Positions 1 to 9,450 of a stretch of 64,000 bases of DNA are shown here, one piece after another. The stretch's first letter is position 1, and each line of letters begins with the position of its first letter. The translations under genes and the position numbers were made by a program. This DNA is from Nymphaea colorata (taxonomy: Eukaryota > Streptophyta > Magnoliopsida > Nymphaeales > Nymphaeaceae), in assembly GCF_008831285.2 (NCBI RefSeq), contig NC_045139.1:9084204-9148203 (forward strand), written 5' to 3'. The notes under the pieces were generated by a model, which searched no databases, was not told where the DNA came from, and saw only the letters and a program-made list of their open reading frames with translations.

Positions 1-566
1 TCAGTACTTTGGAGGCTTTTTAATAATTTAATTCAGTCGCAGAGGAAAAAAAACATTTAATTCAGTTAAGTTCAATTAATGCTTACTCCGAGTTAATTTA
101 GGGTTTAAGAAATTCCTTAAAACATTTAGAAAAGTAAATAGAAAAATAAAAAAATTACGTACAAATTTTTAAAAAGTTTAGTTTAACTTATATTAATAAT
201 TTAAAAGATTATGTTTCAGATTTTATTAAAGTTTTGAAACTATAATCTGGTCCTAGGGACCAATCTTAACTTGAGCCATAGCCATAGGTATTAAAAAAAG
301 TCTGTCTAGGCACGTACTTTCTAAAGTAAAAGAAGGAGGACGAGCTGTGTGGTTCTCTCGTCTGGCTGAACCTAAATCCAGCTTCGTCATAGTAATTTTT
401 TTTCAGGGCTGGTGTTAGTTGGCGTGGGCAATGGCCCACGCTAGCCCACATGTAGCTCTGTTGACATGAGCCTAAATGAAGTGAAAATTTGATTTGATTG
501 AATGCGACATACGGAAAATTATGGATTTTTTCTCTATTTTCTGAAGAATTTTAAAGGTTTTCATTT

Positions 567-625
<59 letters not shown>

Positions 626-1081
626 GGATCCACAGCAATCTAACTGACGGCCGACTGTCAATACCCGAACCTGATTGGATTAAAAATCCGTTTTTTTGTG
701 ACAGTTTGCTAGTTGCAAAATATTAGAAAATAACACCTGCATGATGCACTGTAATAATTAAAATAATGTGCTAGTTTGGTTGTAAATGTGCTATGTAATT
801 GAAACCGTGGCTGGAACATGGTTTTCAACCAGAATGAAGGGCACTTTTTTGAAAAACAAAAAAAAAATCTTTGGAGTAAAGATTTAGGCCGAAACACTTT
901 GCGAGCTCAAAGATTTTGAGAAAAAAAAATGGTAGTGTACGTAAAATTATTTTACTCTTAAAAATTTATTTGTTTTGGATGATAATTTATTATAAAAGTG
1001 CTTTTTTAAGGAAACTTTTTCAGGCCTAAAACTTGGAAAACCATATTTGAAAAGAAAATTTGTTTGAGGTTGTTTGACAAT
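1..1081. other. AT-rich intergenic DNA with a (TA)n tract
   Basis: No gene is recognisable. A (TA)n microsatellite occupies about 574-621. A fragment at about 401-465 carries the palindromic GTGGGCAATGGCCCAC core, which is related to the small dispersed elements seen near 23-25 kb. Confidence 0.6.
574..621. repeat. (TA)n microsatellite
   Basis: An uninterrupted TA run of about 48 bp. Confidence 0.95.
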
Positions 1082-1803
1082 AATAACATATTGTTACTTA
1101 ACTTATGAATCTGCTTCAAAAATTTGAACAAATTTATGAAACACTTGTCATGGTGTTATATGAATCTACTTTATTTTTTAGGATAAGTTCATGAAACAAC
1201 TTTTTTGAGCCTCCGATATGAGTGAATCTCAATAAGGGTGGGCAACCGATGTAGTACCCAATGGATAGTTGGGTACCCAGCCCGTTAATAACATATTGTT
1301 ACCATGAAACAACTTTTTTGAGCCTTCGATATGAGTGAATCTCAATAAGGGTGGGCAACCCATGTAGTACCCAATGGATAGTTGGGTACCCGGCCCGTTA
1401 ATAACATATTGTTACTAACTTATGAATCTGCTTCAAAAATTTGAACAAATTTATGAAATACTTGTCATGGTGTTATATGAATCTACTTTATTTTTTATGA
1501 TAAGTTCATGAAACAACTTTTTTGGGTCTCCCATATGAGTGAATCTCAATAAGAGTGGGCAACCGATGTAGTACCCAATGGATAGTTGGGTACCTGGCCC
1601 GTTAATAACATATTGTTATTAACTTATGAATCTGCTTCAAAAATTTGAACAAATTTATGAAACACTTGTCATGGTGTTATATGAATCTACTTTATTTTTT
1701 AGGGTAAGTTCATTTAACAACTTTTTTGAGTCTCTCATATGAGTGAATCTCAATAAGGGTGGGCAACCGGTACCCAATGGATAGTTGGATACCCGACCCG
1801 TGA
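1082..1803. repeat. Tandem array of a ~205-bp unit (about 3.5 copies)
   Basis: Unit starts are visible at 1082, 1287, 1400 and 1604, each beginning AATAACATATTGTTA. The first, third and fourth units are about 200-205 bp. The second is only 113 bp because its central ~92 bp is deleted. Each unit ends in GGGTGGGCAACC followed by TACCCAATGGATAG, which is the left end of the hAT-like element that follows the array. The unit therefore spans a host-transposon junction. Confidence 0.85.
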
Positions 1804-2082
1804 TGGGACGAGCTTGGGCTGGTTTTTTGAATTTTGGGTCAGATTGATTGATTAAAAAAGTTTATTGGGCCGGGCTCTTCATGTGTCGCCGATGACACCC
1901 TTAGAAACTCCTCATAAGTCGGCAATGATACTCTTAGAAGCTCACAACGGGTAACTAAAGGTTTTTAAGATATTAAAATATGAAATATTAAGGTTTTTCA
2001 CCAACAATTGCTTGGGGCCAACCCAAAGCCCGATTTTGTTGAGCCTTGGGCCAGCCCGACCTTGCCCAATGCCCCAGCCTTA
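1754..2082. mobile_element. Small non-autonomous hAT-like element (MITE), 329 bp
   Basis: The left end reads TAAGGGTGGGCAACCGG and the right end, read inward, reads TAAGGCTGGGGCATTGGGC. The termini resemble those of the complete hAT-like element at 38147-38870. Candidate 8-bp target duplications are AATCTCAA (1746-1753) and CATCTCAG (2083-2090), identical at six of eight positions. The interior has the GGGCC-rich subterminal sequence common in plant hAT elements and no transposase ORF. The boundaries are inferred from the termini. Confidence 0.5.
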
Positions 2083-2090
2083 CATCTCAG

Positions 2091-2890
2091 ATTCCCTTTT
2101 ACTGAAATCCATAGTTTAAACAAACTACTACAGTGTGGATACGAGATCCCTACTGATTCTTCAAAACTGAACTTGAGATCTTCAAAAAAGTGCATTTGAT
2201 TACCTTGGTTATAAATTCATCATGACTTGAGAACGGTGGATGTAAGATCAGACCCTTCCCCTTCAACCATACATTTAACCTTTTTTTCATTTTAAAAAGA
2301 TAACATAAAAAACTTAAATGTGGATCTTAGGTTTTGGTAAGATCTTTAGTTTGAAGAATCATGAATTTTACAAGTAGATCTTTTGGCCTCTTAGATTGCC
2401 ATGGATCTTAGGTTCCTAGTAAACAAACAGAGCCTGATAATTTCAGCAGCCTCAAATGAAAGATTGGGTTGGAAGTGTCATACGAATAAAAATTAAAAAT
2501 CTATCAATTAAAAACAGTTGCCACATGCACATTATCGATAATTTATGGCCAAAAAATGGTTTATTGTATTTTCAACAGTAGTTTATGGTGTTTTTCAACA
2601 ACAGTTTTTTATTTTTAATCATTGAGCAACATGAGATTCCCTGCATCACTCATTTGAATCCTCATATATATATATATATACCCTCTTGCAAGGCCAACGT
2701 GGTACGCTGTTACCTTCTGAAAAAAGTGTGACAACCAAATAAAAAAACTCAGAAAACTGACCTACATTCGAATTCGGATAAAAACGGAGTCTTGAAAGTG
2801 AAAAAAGTTTCATAAAATTCCACGACCTCGCGGGCTCTTTATTATAATACGTCAAACAAGCCTGTCCCCATAGTGAAGGCATGCGTAACA
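2091..2890. other. Intergenic region upstream of the bHLH gene
   Basis: No coding exon is visible. The distal part of the SAC51-like gene promoter probably lies here. A short (TA)n tract is at 2664-2681 and an AT-rich TTATTATAATA stretch at about 2838. A specific TATA box cannot be fixed without transcript data. Confidence 0.4.
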
Positions 2891-2949
2891 TATAAAATTA
2901 CAACGGAGGGGGGGCAAAATAGACCTTTCAACATACGTCCTGCACGCGC

Positions 2950-5900
2950 GGAGCGGCTGCCGACGATCAGATCGCCGAGGAACTGCGGAGTCTTTCGTCG
3001 TCCATCGTCTCCTTCACTTCTCACGCGCTTAAATCCTTCCTCTGCGGCCTTGATCCTTCATCTCTCTCTCTCTCTCTCACTCTCTCTGGTTTCGGGGTTT
3101 TCTTGGTTCTATTTTGATTTACAGAATCAGTTGCTTCCTCGATCACTTTTTTGAGTCTGATTGATCTCCGCCATGGCTAGGCCTCCTTGATTTTTTTCGA
3201 GTCGTACCTTCTTGAGGTTCCGTTTCTGAAGGTTCGACGGTCTACGTTTGTTCCTTTTTCTTCCTTCGCGATACGATTCGTGTGTCTTTATTGGTCTTTT
3301 TAGGTGCTGGATTATGGTAAGAAATCATCAAGCTCCTGCGCTTTGGTTTGAAGGTGGAGGTCTATCGCCGATCGCTTAGCTTGTAGCTTTCTGGTCTTTA
3401 CCTTGTTCACTAGTGAAGAAAGTTTTGGTTTGAGGTTGTGATCTTTACTATTCTAGTTATGGAGAGCGATCGGATTCGTTAAGTTGGAAATGGTTTGAGT
3501 TTTTGGTCCTTCTGTTTTCTTTGTGCTTCCGGGTTTTTGATCTTTTGCTCTCCGAGAGGTCCGGCAGGTTAAGCAGGAAATCTGATTTTCTTCGTCAGCT
3601 CTTCTCCTTTTTGGGTCTCTGTCCTTGAAATCCCTGTTTAGCTCGGAGCCCATCTGGAATTTGTTCGACTTTTTTATTAGCCTTGTAGTTTTTCAAGCAT
3701 TGATACCTCATTTCCTAGTGTTCCTCTGTCTCTCTGTTTTTCTTTGATCGAAGTTTTGTCCCGTTCCTGTGGCTTTGGTGACTACCATCATGCTCCATCT
3801 CTACAACGAAGCTGAGGACGTACTATTCGTTTATTAAGATTAACAGTTCTATTTGGCCGTTAGAGTTCTCTTTCTCGTTGATGTTCTGATGGCTCCGCGT
3901 TCTCGTCGGTGCTTTGATGGTTCCATGGACCCTTTTATTTGATTTTTCCCGAGTGTTGGGAATCGGTACTCCTATCGTCTTTTTAGCTTTACGGAATTTA
4001 GCCCCCAAAATTCTGTAGTTTGGTTGCTGCCCTCACAGACCTAACAGGGAAGGTATTATATGGGAATGGAAGTATCGTTTCAGTTGGCCAGTGGAACAAG
4101 ATTTCGATCGTTTATGCACAAGGAGAAAATCGCAGATGAGACCCGGACAATGTTAGAGAGAATCGTAGTCTTCTTCCGTCTTTTATATGATTGCCAGGTT
4201 TGTCTTTCTTTTCGCCGAAATGTCCTTTCCTCTTTTTCGTGGTACTTGCATATGATCATGCGTGCTATAGAACGTTTTAGACTCGCCGAATCGTGGCCGT
4301 TCTGGGTCTTGTTTTGCTCTCGATGGTTTTGGTAATCTTGTTCTGTGTATGCGAAGGGGCCAGAGGAAGAGCTCTTCTTCTTCAAGGGTTGGTTTCTCAT
4401 TCTGTACATGGAGGAATAAGTCCTTGTATTGGCGCTTTTTTTGAAGGTTATAAATATGCTTTCGTCTGATTTCTGCCAAGAGTCCACCGGATGCAAGCCA
4501 TGTACTTTCCTGATGAAAATTTTACTTTGTTCTTCTCGCTAGTGTTTATTTCTGGCCATGTGAGAGATTGAGATGGAGCCACAAGAGGGGCAAATGTAAT
4601 TCTGGGCCTGGAATTAGGCCAGATCGCTGATTGCCTTCTGGCAGCTTGCAGAAAATTTTTTCATAGTCATTACAAATATCTTTCCCAAACTACTGTGAAA
4701 ATCATATCTACGGAGACGGATTTAGTTATTATATCTTTAAAAGCTACAGAGAATGTTGGTGGGATAAGTTACAGCAAATTACCAAATGGTGATCCTTGAT
4801 AGGATTAACCGATTAAGTATGGTTTCCGAGTACATCTAGTAGCAAGCTAATGGAAATGCATTGTTTGCAACTTAGAAGTTGGGTTTTCTTTTAGCTAGTT
4901 CATCATGCACTGGGGCTTTTTGCAATAGGATCTCCGTGAAGTTTTCAGGCGCAATCACGTGCACTATATATGAAAACCTTGTATAGGAGCAACATATGTA
5001 TAACTCTGACTTGTAGATGTTGGTGATAATATATTGACGTGGTTTTTTACTTATACCATGATTCTCTTATTGGAATATTCGTTTCCTTCTCCTAATACTG
5101 CGGCCCGCAGTATGGGTTTTTAAACCTTTGATTGAACACCGCTACAACATTTAGCCTTCTCTTTGTTCCATTGTGTTATTTTCAGTTTCCCTTATAATTG
5201 AGATCTATAATTCTGAATTGGTAGGATTTTTGTGGGGGCGGTCAAGTGAGCATTCATACCAAATTATATGCAATTTTAGCCTCTTTAGCTGATACTGCTG
5301 CAATTGCAATGACGTTATAATTTTTGTTGTACTTCAACTCTATTGGTTTCTTTCATCATAAGCTCTTTCCATCGTTTTATTAGCCTGAAATGATAAGAGT
5401 GCATTAATGTGGCATGTGCAGGCAGAGTATTTCCGTCAGCTCCTTAAACCTGTCACGTAACATTCTAGTAGTGATCAGTAGATCTCTTGAAGAAAGCATC
5501 AAGAAGCAGTTTATGGACAATATTTGTCTTCTCAACGTCAATTCTTGGTGCTACACACTATTCTCCTTCAATTTTGAGGTTTGCTCAGCAGTTCTGTTGT
5601 TAAATTGATCAGGATCCATCTTTTTACATCGCATCTCTGGTTTGCTCTTCAAGAGCATGGTTTAGAGCAACTTGTGATTGTGACAAATTAGATATTGAGT
5701 CTTTAAGACATATGTTCAATCTTATAGTCTGATTGTTTCTATCTGGGACTTGTTGGTGTCTAACTGAAAGCACTTGGAGCGGGTAAGTCTTATACAAAAG
5801 GGGACTTAATGTCATTTCATGTCTTTCTACCTTAGTTTTGTTGAGCTGATTGTTGGTCATTTTAGAGATTAATTGCATATTTCTTCTCTTGCAGCCGCAT

Positions 5901-6125
5901 GGAGCCTATGTTGCCATAGGAAGTCTAAATCATTCAAGTAACACGCAAGTTCCCTCTTATGAAAGGATTCAGCTGGTGTCATCTCCAGCCTAAAAAAGTT
6001 TTAGAGCATTTGCAGGACTAGCTTCTTGATTCCTAGTGGCAGATTTGCCTCCTAGGGAACTTCAACACACTTTGTTCGGGATACAAATCTAGGATTTTTA
6101 ACGATACAATATTGGGTTTCAGAAG
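2950..6125 (+). promoter_or_regulatory. Long spliced 5' leader of the SAC51-like gene
   Basis: The leader starts near a CT-rich stretch (about 3060-3087), as is common in plant 5' UTRs. Likely introns are 3317-4038 (ATG|GTAAGA ... CTCACAG), 4198-5421 (CAG|GTTTGTC ... GTGCAG) and about 5579-5894 (GAG|GTTTGC ... CTTGCAG). The second intron is certain because it joins the two halves of the conserved uORF. Other upstream ORFs are a 5-codon ORF in good context at 3173-3190 (MARPP), a Met-Thr-stop made by joining the ATG at 3314-3316 to exon 2, and a six-codon ORF at 5899. The transcription start is estimated. Confidence 0.65.
4060..5460 (+). CDS. Conserved-peptide uORF of SAC51 type (spliced, 58 aa)
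   Basis: The exons are 4060-4197 (46 codons) and 5422-5460 (12 codons plus stop TAA). Splicing after ...LLYDCQ joins AEYFRQLLKPVT, which is the signature C-terminus of the conserved uORF peptide in plant SAC51-family bHLH leaders. The N-terminal half also keeps the family pattern (ASGTRFR, then a hydrophobic stretch before DCQ). In Arabidopsis the SAC51 uORF represses translation of the main ORF, and thermospermine relieves this. The same cis-acting role is inferred here. The invariant C-terminus and the intact frame across a 1.2-kb intron indicate selection on the peptide. The start chosen is the first ATG of the open exon; Met3 is an alternative. Confidence 0.92.
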
Positions 6126-6935
6126 ATGAAGCTCCATTTTGGTTTACATGGATATCCTGCTGAAGATTGGCAGAAGAGATTTGTCATATTCGATCAGTCG
6201 GGAAGTACTTGCAGGGTTGTCTCTCATCCTATTATGCCTAGTGATGCCATGAGCCATCGTCATGAGATAACTGTTTTGGCTTCTCATAGTTGTGATATGG
6301 AGGAAAACCCAGCAATCATGTCACAGGCTTTTGCATCAGCATCTTTCCCAAAACTTCTGGATGTCAATTCAAATGGAAAGGAAGTAAATCTGCACAACTT
6401 TAATAGCAGGGAGAGTGCACCTAGTCGATCGTTTGAAAAATGTAATTGGAAGCTACTGGAAGACGAGCCTGAAGATGAATCAGGCAGTCAACTTTCCTGC
6501 GCTAGCCACCCTTGGAGGGAGAGGTCTGAAGATATAGATGTTTTATTGAGTTCTGATGAAGAGTTGAGCACTGGGCGATCTCCCAACATGGATGAGAAGA
6601 TGAATATAACGCGAACATCTGGTCTTGCCACCGGTAAATTAATAAATAAGTTGGACATATCAGGCGACGAGGATCAGGAAGTTAACTCAGCGCCATCGAC
6701 CTGCAATCCTCATAACCAACACTTCGGGAAATCAATCAAGTCCTCGAAAGCTCAGCGTAAGCGCAAAATAATTGGTCTTTATCATAAAAAACAGAAATCA
6801 TCTCAGGGGCGCACATCATCTTTCAAAAGCAGGTTAACAAGAGAAGACATCCGTCGAAATCTTGATTTGTTGAAAGAGGGGCAGGGTTTGAACACTCAGC
6901 TGGTCCTGGAACAGGCTATAAATACTGCAAAATGA
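6126..6935 (+). CDS. SAC51-like (bHLH143/145-type) transcription factor, shortened
   Basis: This single-exon ORF of 269 residues lies 665 bp after the conserved uORF. The family match rests on that uORF, on an N-terminal KRFVIFDQSGS motif typical of SAC51/SACL proteins, on an acidic Ser-rich middle (EDEPEDES, LLSSDEELS), on a basic stretch near residues 205-230, and on a C-terminal HLH-like segment (about 238-269: REDIRRNLDLL ... LVLEQAINTAK). The HLH is degenerate: the usual IPGGKGKD-type loop is not kept, and the protein stops at AINTAK where relatives continue with YLKSLK. An in-frame TAA 25-27 bp upstream makes 6126 the first possible start, so the N-terminus also looks shorter than in relatives I recall. 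The expected role is a nuclear regulator in the thermospermine/xylem pathway. Weakened dimerisation is an inference. Confidence 0.8.
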   Translation: MKLHFGLHGYPAEDWQKRFVIFDQSGSTCRVVSHPIMPSDAMSHRHEITVLASHSCDMEENPAIMSQAFASASFPKLLDVNSNGKEVNLHNFNSRESAPSRSFEKCNWKLLEDEPEDESGSQLSCASHPWRERSEDIDVLLSSDEELSTGRSPNMDEKMNITRTSGLATGKLINKLDISGDEDQEVNSAPSTCNPHNQHFGKSIKSSKAQRKRKIIGLYHKKQKSSQGRTSSFKSRLTREDIRRNLDLLKEGQGLNTQLVLEQAINTAK

Positions 6936-9450
6936 CTTTAACCAAAGGTGGAAGCGGCAGGTTTATAATTCCTTCATGGATGAAGTCCCACCAACTGAAA
7001 GTCTAGGAGAAGCTACACTTATGACAAAGAGCGTACGTCAGCCTGCCTTCTGAACCAGGATTTCTCAAATTATTCCAAGAATACCGTAGTCGTCTCTCGT
7101 GGCCGATAAAAAGGAACAATAACAAGTTCTCTTATGTAGGAAATCGTACTTGTGTTTCTCTTTGATTAGTAGTGTTCAGGTTTGGTCTGTCTGCATGGCT
7201 TTATGCGCCAGAGGTCCTGGTCGATCGTTGTTGGAAAATGACACTGTATTTCGTTACTGTTCATTTTGTTTAGGTTTGCTCATGTTGCTAAAATTGCATA
7301 GGTCGTTGGGTAAGCTGGGCCCTTTACCCACATCCGGGTTTTCTTTGTTTTGTTCTTTGGGAGACAGGAAGACACCTATGCAGATTAACGCAAAAGAACC
7401 TCTTATCAAATTCTTGAATTCTTCAGCTTCAAGTATTTTGGTTAGGTGGCGGCGGGTTGTTATTTTAGCTAAGTGGTGGTGGAGGCAAAGCCACCCCTTC
7501 CCTCCACCCCATGGTCCAGGCCTGCTTCAAGACCTTGGGTGCCCCATGATTGATGGTGCCCGATGATTGAGCCTTTTTAGCAGGTTTGAACTTGAGTAAA
7601 TTTCTTGCTATCACGTGATAACACATCAAGTTCTGGTTTGTAAATATTTCTAGCTAAGAATGCGCTTCTATTTTTAGACAATTGTTTGACGGCCACAAAG
7701 AATGGTTTCATCACAAGACTTCAAGGTGTCTACAAACAATATATTATAGAGTGCGTGCTAGGAGTCAACATGATTAATAGATCAGTCGGAGAGACTCCTG
7801 GACGTGGTTCCAACGACCAGCACACCTGTCCGTACAAAGTTGTGCAACCTTTTACTGTGGAGACACTGGCATTTCCAGGAGCATAACAAGGAGTTCTCAA
7901 CCCCCTCCAGAGAACTGCTCCTGTGGTAGCATCCTTCGCGTCTAGTCTCCGCATTTTTATACTTCACGTGCAGTTTGAACATTTGAGACCTCTGTTTTTT
8001 AAATATCTTCCCACTAAGGTTTCTCGTACCAAGTTTGACTTGGACAACAATAGTGAACAAATGGACTCGTATTAAGACCATTAACAAAAAAAAGAAACCA
8101 AGAGAATAATGCATCAATAAAATTGGTTACCAATTTATAAAATACATTTAAATGGCCGTATCTGCGCAGGTTACCATGAATCATCCACTCAGATAAATTG
8201 GGTTTTATCAACTAAACATAGTTGCAATAGAGAAACTTCCACCAGCCAAAAGAACCTTAAGAAACAAGGCAAAAAACTTTTACCAAATTAAGTTAACTAC
8301 TTGGTCTAAAAAATTAGAAATGTCATCTACTTCTATTCCAGTACGACCAAAAAGGGCATTAATCACTGAACAAAGCATACGCGAAGATATGAAGCTTGAA
8401 TTAACTCGTAAGCATTCGATAGAATATATTCTGAACAGTATGAACATTGGTCGCTACAACAATGCAGACGTAGATGGCAGCCCCAGAAGTCAAACTAATG
8501 TCACTAAATAGAAGGATACCCATCTCCTGCCCAGAGAAAACACAGAAAGCAGAAAAACTTCTTAGGAAGCAGAATGCATTAGTGTCACACCCTGCTTCTG
8601 TCACTGCCGAACAAGCAAGTACTTAAGAAGTTAGCCGTTCCCTTAGTTGCTGCTGACTGGTAATATGTAAACAAGCACAGGATTGAGAGACATCGAAGAC
8701 ATGGAACAGAGGCTATTTCCATGTCATCGACAGTGAATTCCGGAAGGAAGAGGGGCCGATACTCAAACATGTTTACGGTTGTTCCTTGCATCAGCTGATA
8801 TCTTCCAAAGATGTGGATACTCTTTCAACCGTTCACTGAGACATTGCACGCCAAGAGGATAGCAAAATTCACGATAAAAAGAACGGTAAAATGAAAAAAA
8901 ACATGTCTGACGATTCTTTCAATAGCAAAAGGCTTCCATATCCTGCTGCTGACCCACAGTTTTTTGTAAGTTTAACTATTTCAGAAGAAAGGGCCAAAAC
9001 TGTTTACCTGATACCTTTCATAGCTTCCTTGGTAGGCAACTGAACCTAACCCATCCAAACAACTATCAAGAACACATTTCAGTCATATCACAAAGGCACT
9101 CCAACATAACCACGTGCAATACATCTTTATATGTTATTCTCAACTGAAACTATACAAAGATAGAATGCTTCATGTACCTATGGCTGTATGACTATGACAG
9201 AGAATTCCAGATGTAAAAGATGTCCATACTCATGCCATTGAGAGATACCAAGCAGCAGTGAACCTTGTCAATAGATCATGCAGCTCAAAATCCACTCTCA
9301 TGCCAATAGCAGAGCCCAAGCAGCACTTTACCATGTCTGTAGATTATGCAGCCAAAAATCCATTCTTATAGTGAATAGAGGAGACATGGTTTCAACTGTA
9401 TTCTTCAGAACAGGAGCCATGGTTTCAACCATAATAGCAGAGAAACTGTC
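6936..9450. other. 3' regions of two convergent genes and the spacer between them
   Basis: The bHLH gene (+) and R3H gene (-) point toward each other across this interval. Both 3' UTRs must lie here, but their poly(A) sites cannot be fixed. Open frames such as 7150-7566 (+) match no protein I know. A GC-richer patch at about 7440-7570 may be old transposon sequence. Confidence 0.45.

Noticed and set aside
4080-4496. 138-codon minus-strand frame opposite the uORF exon
   Set aside because: It is antisense to the SAC51-type uORF exon, whose identity is secure, and shows no domain.
7150-7566. 138-codon frame downstream of the bHLH gene
   Set aside because: It lies in the probable 3' flank and its translation matches no known family.
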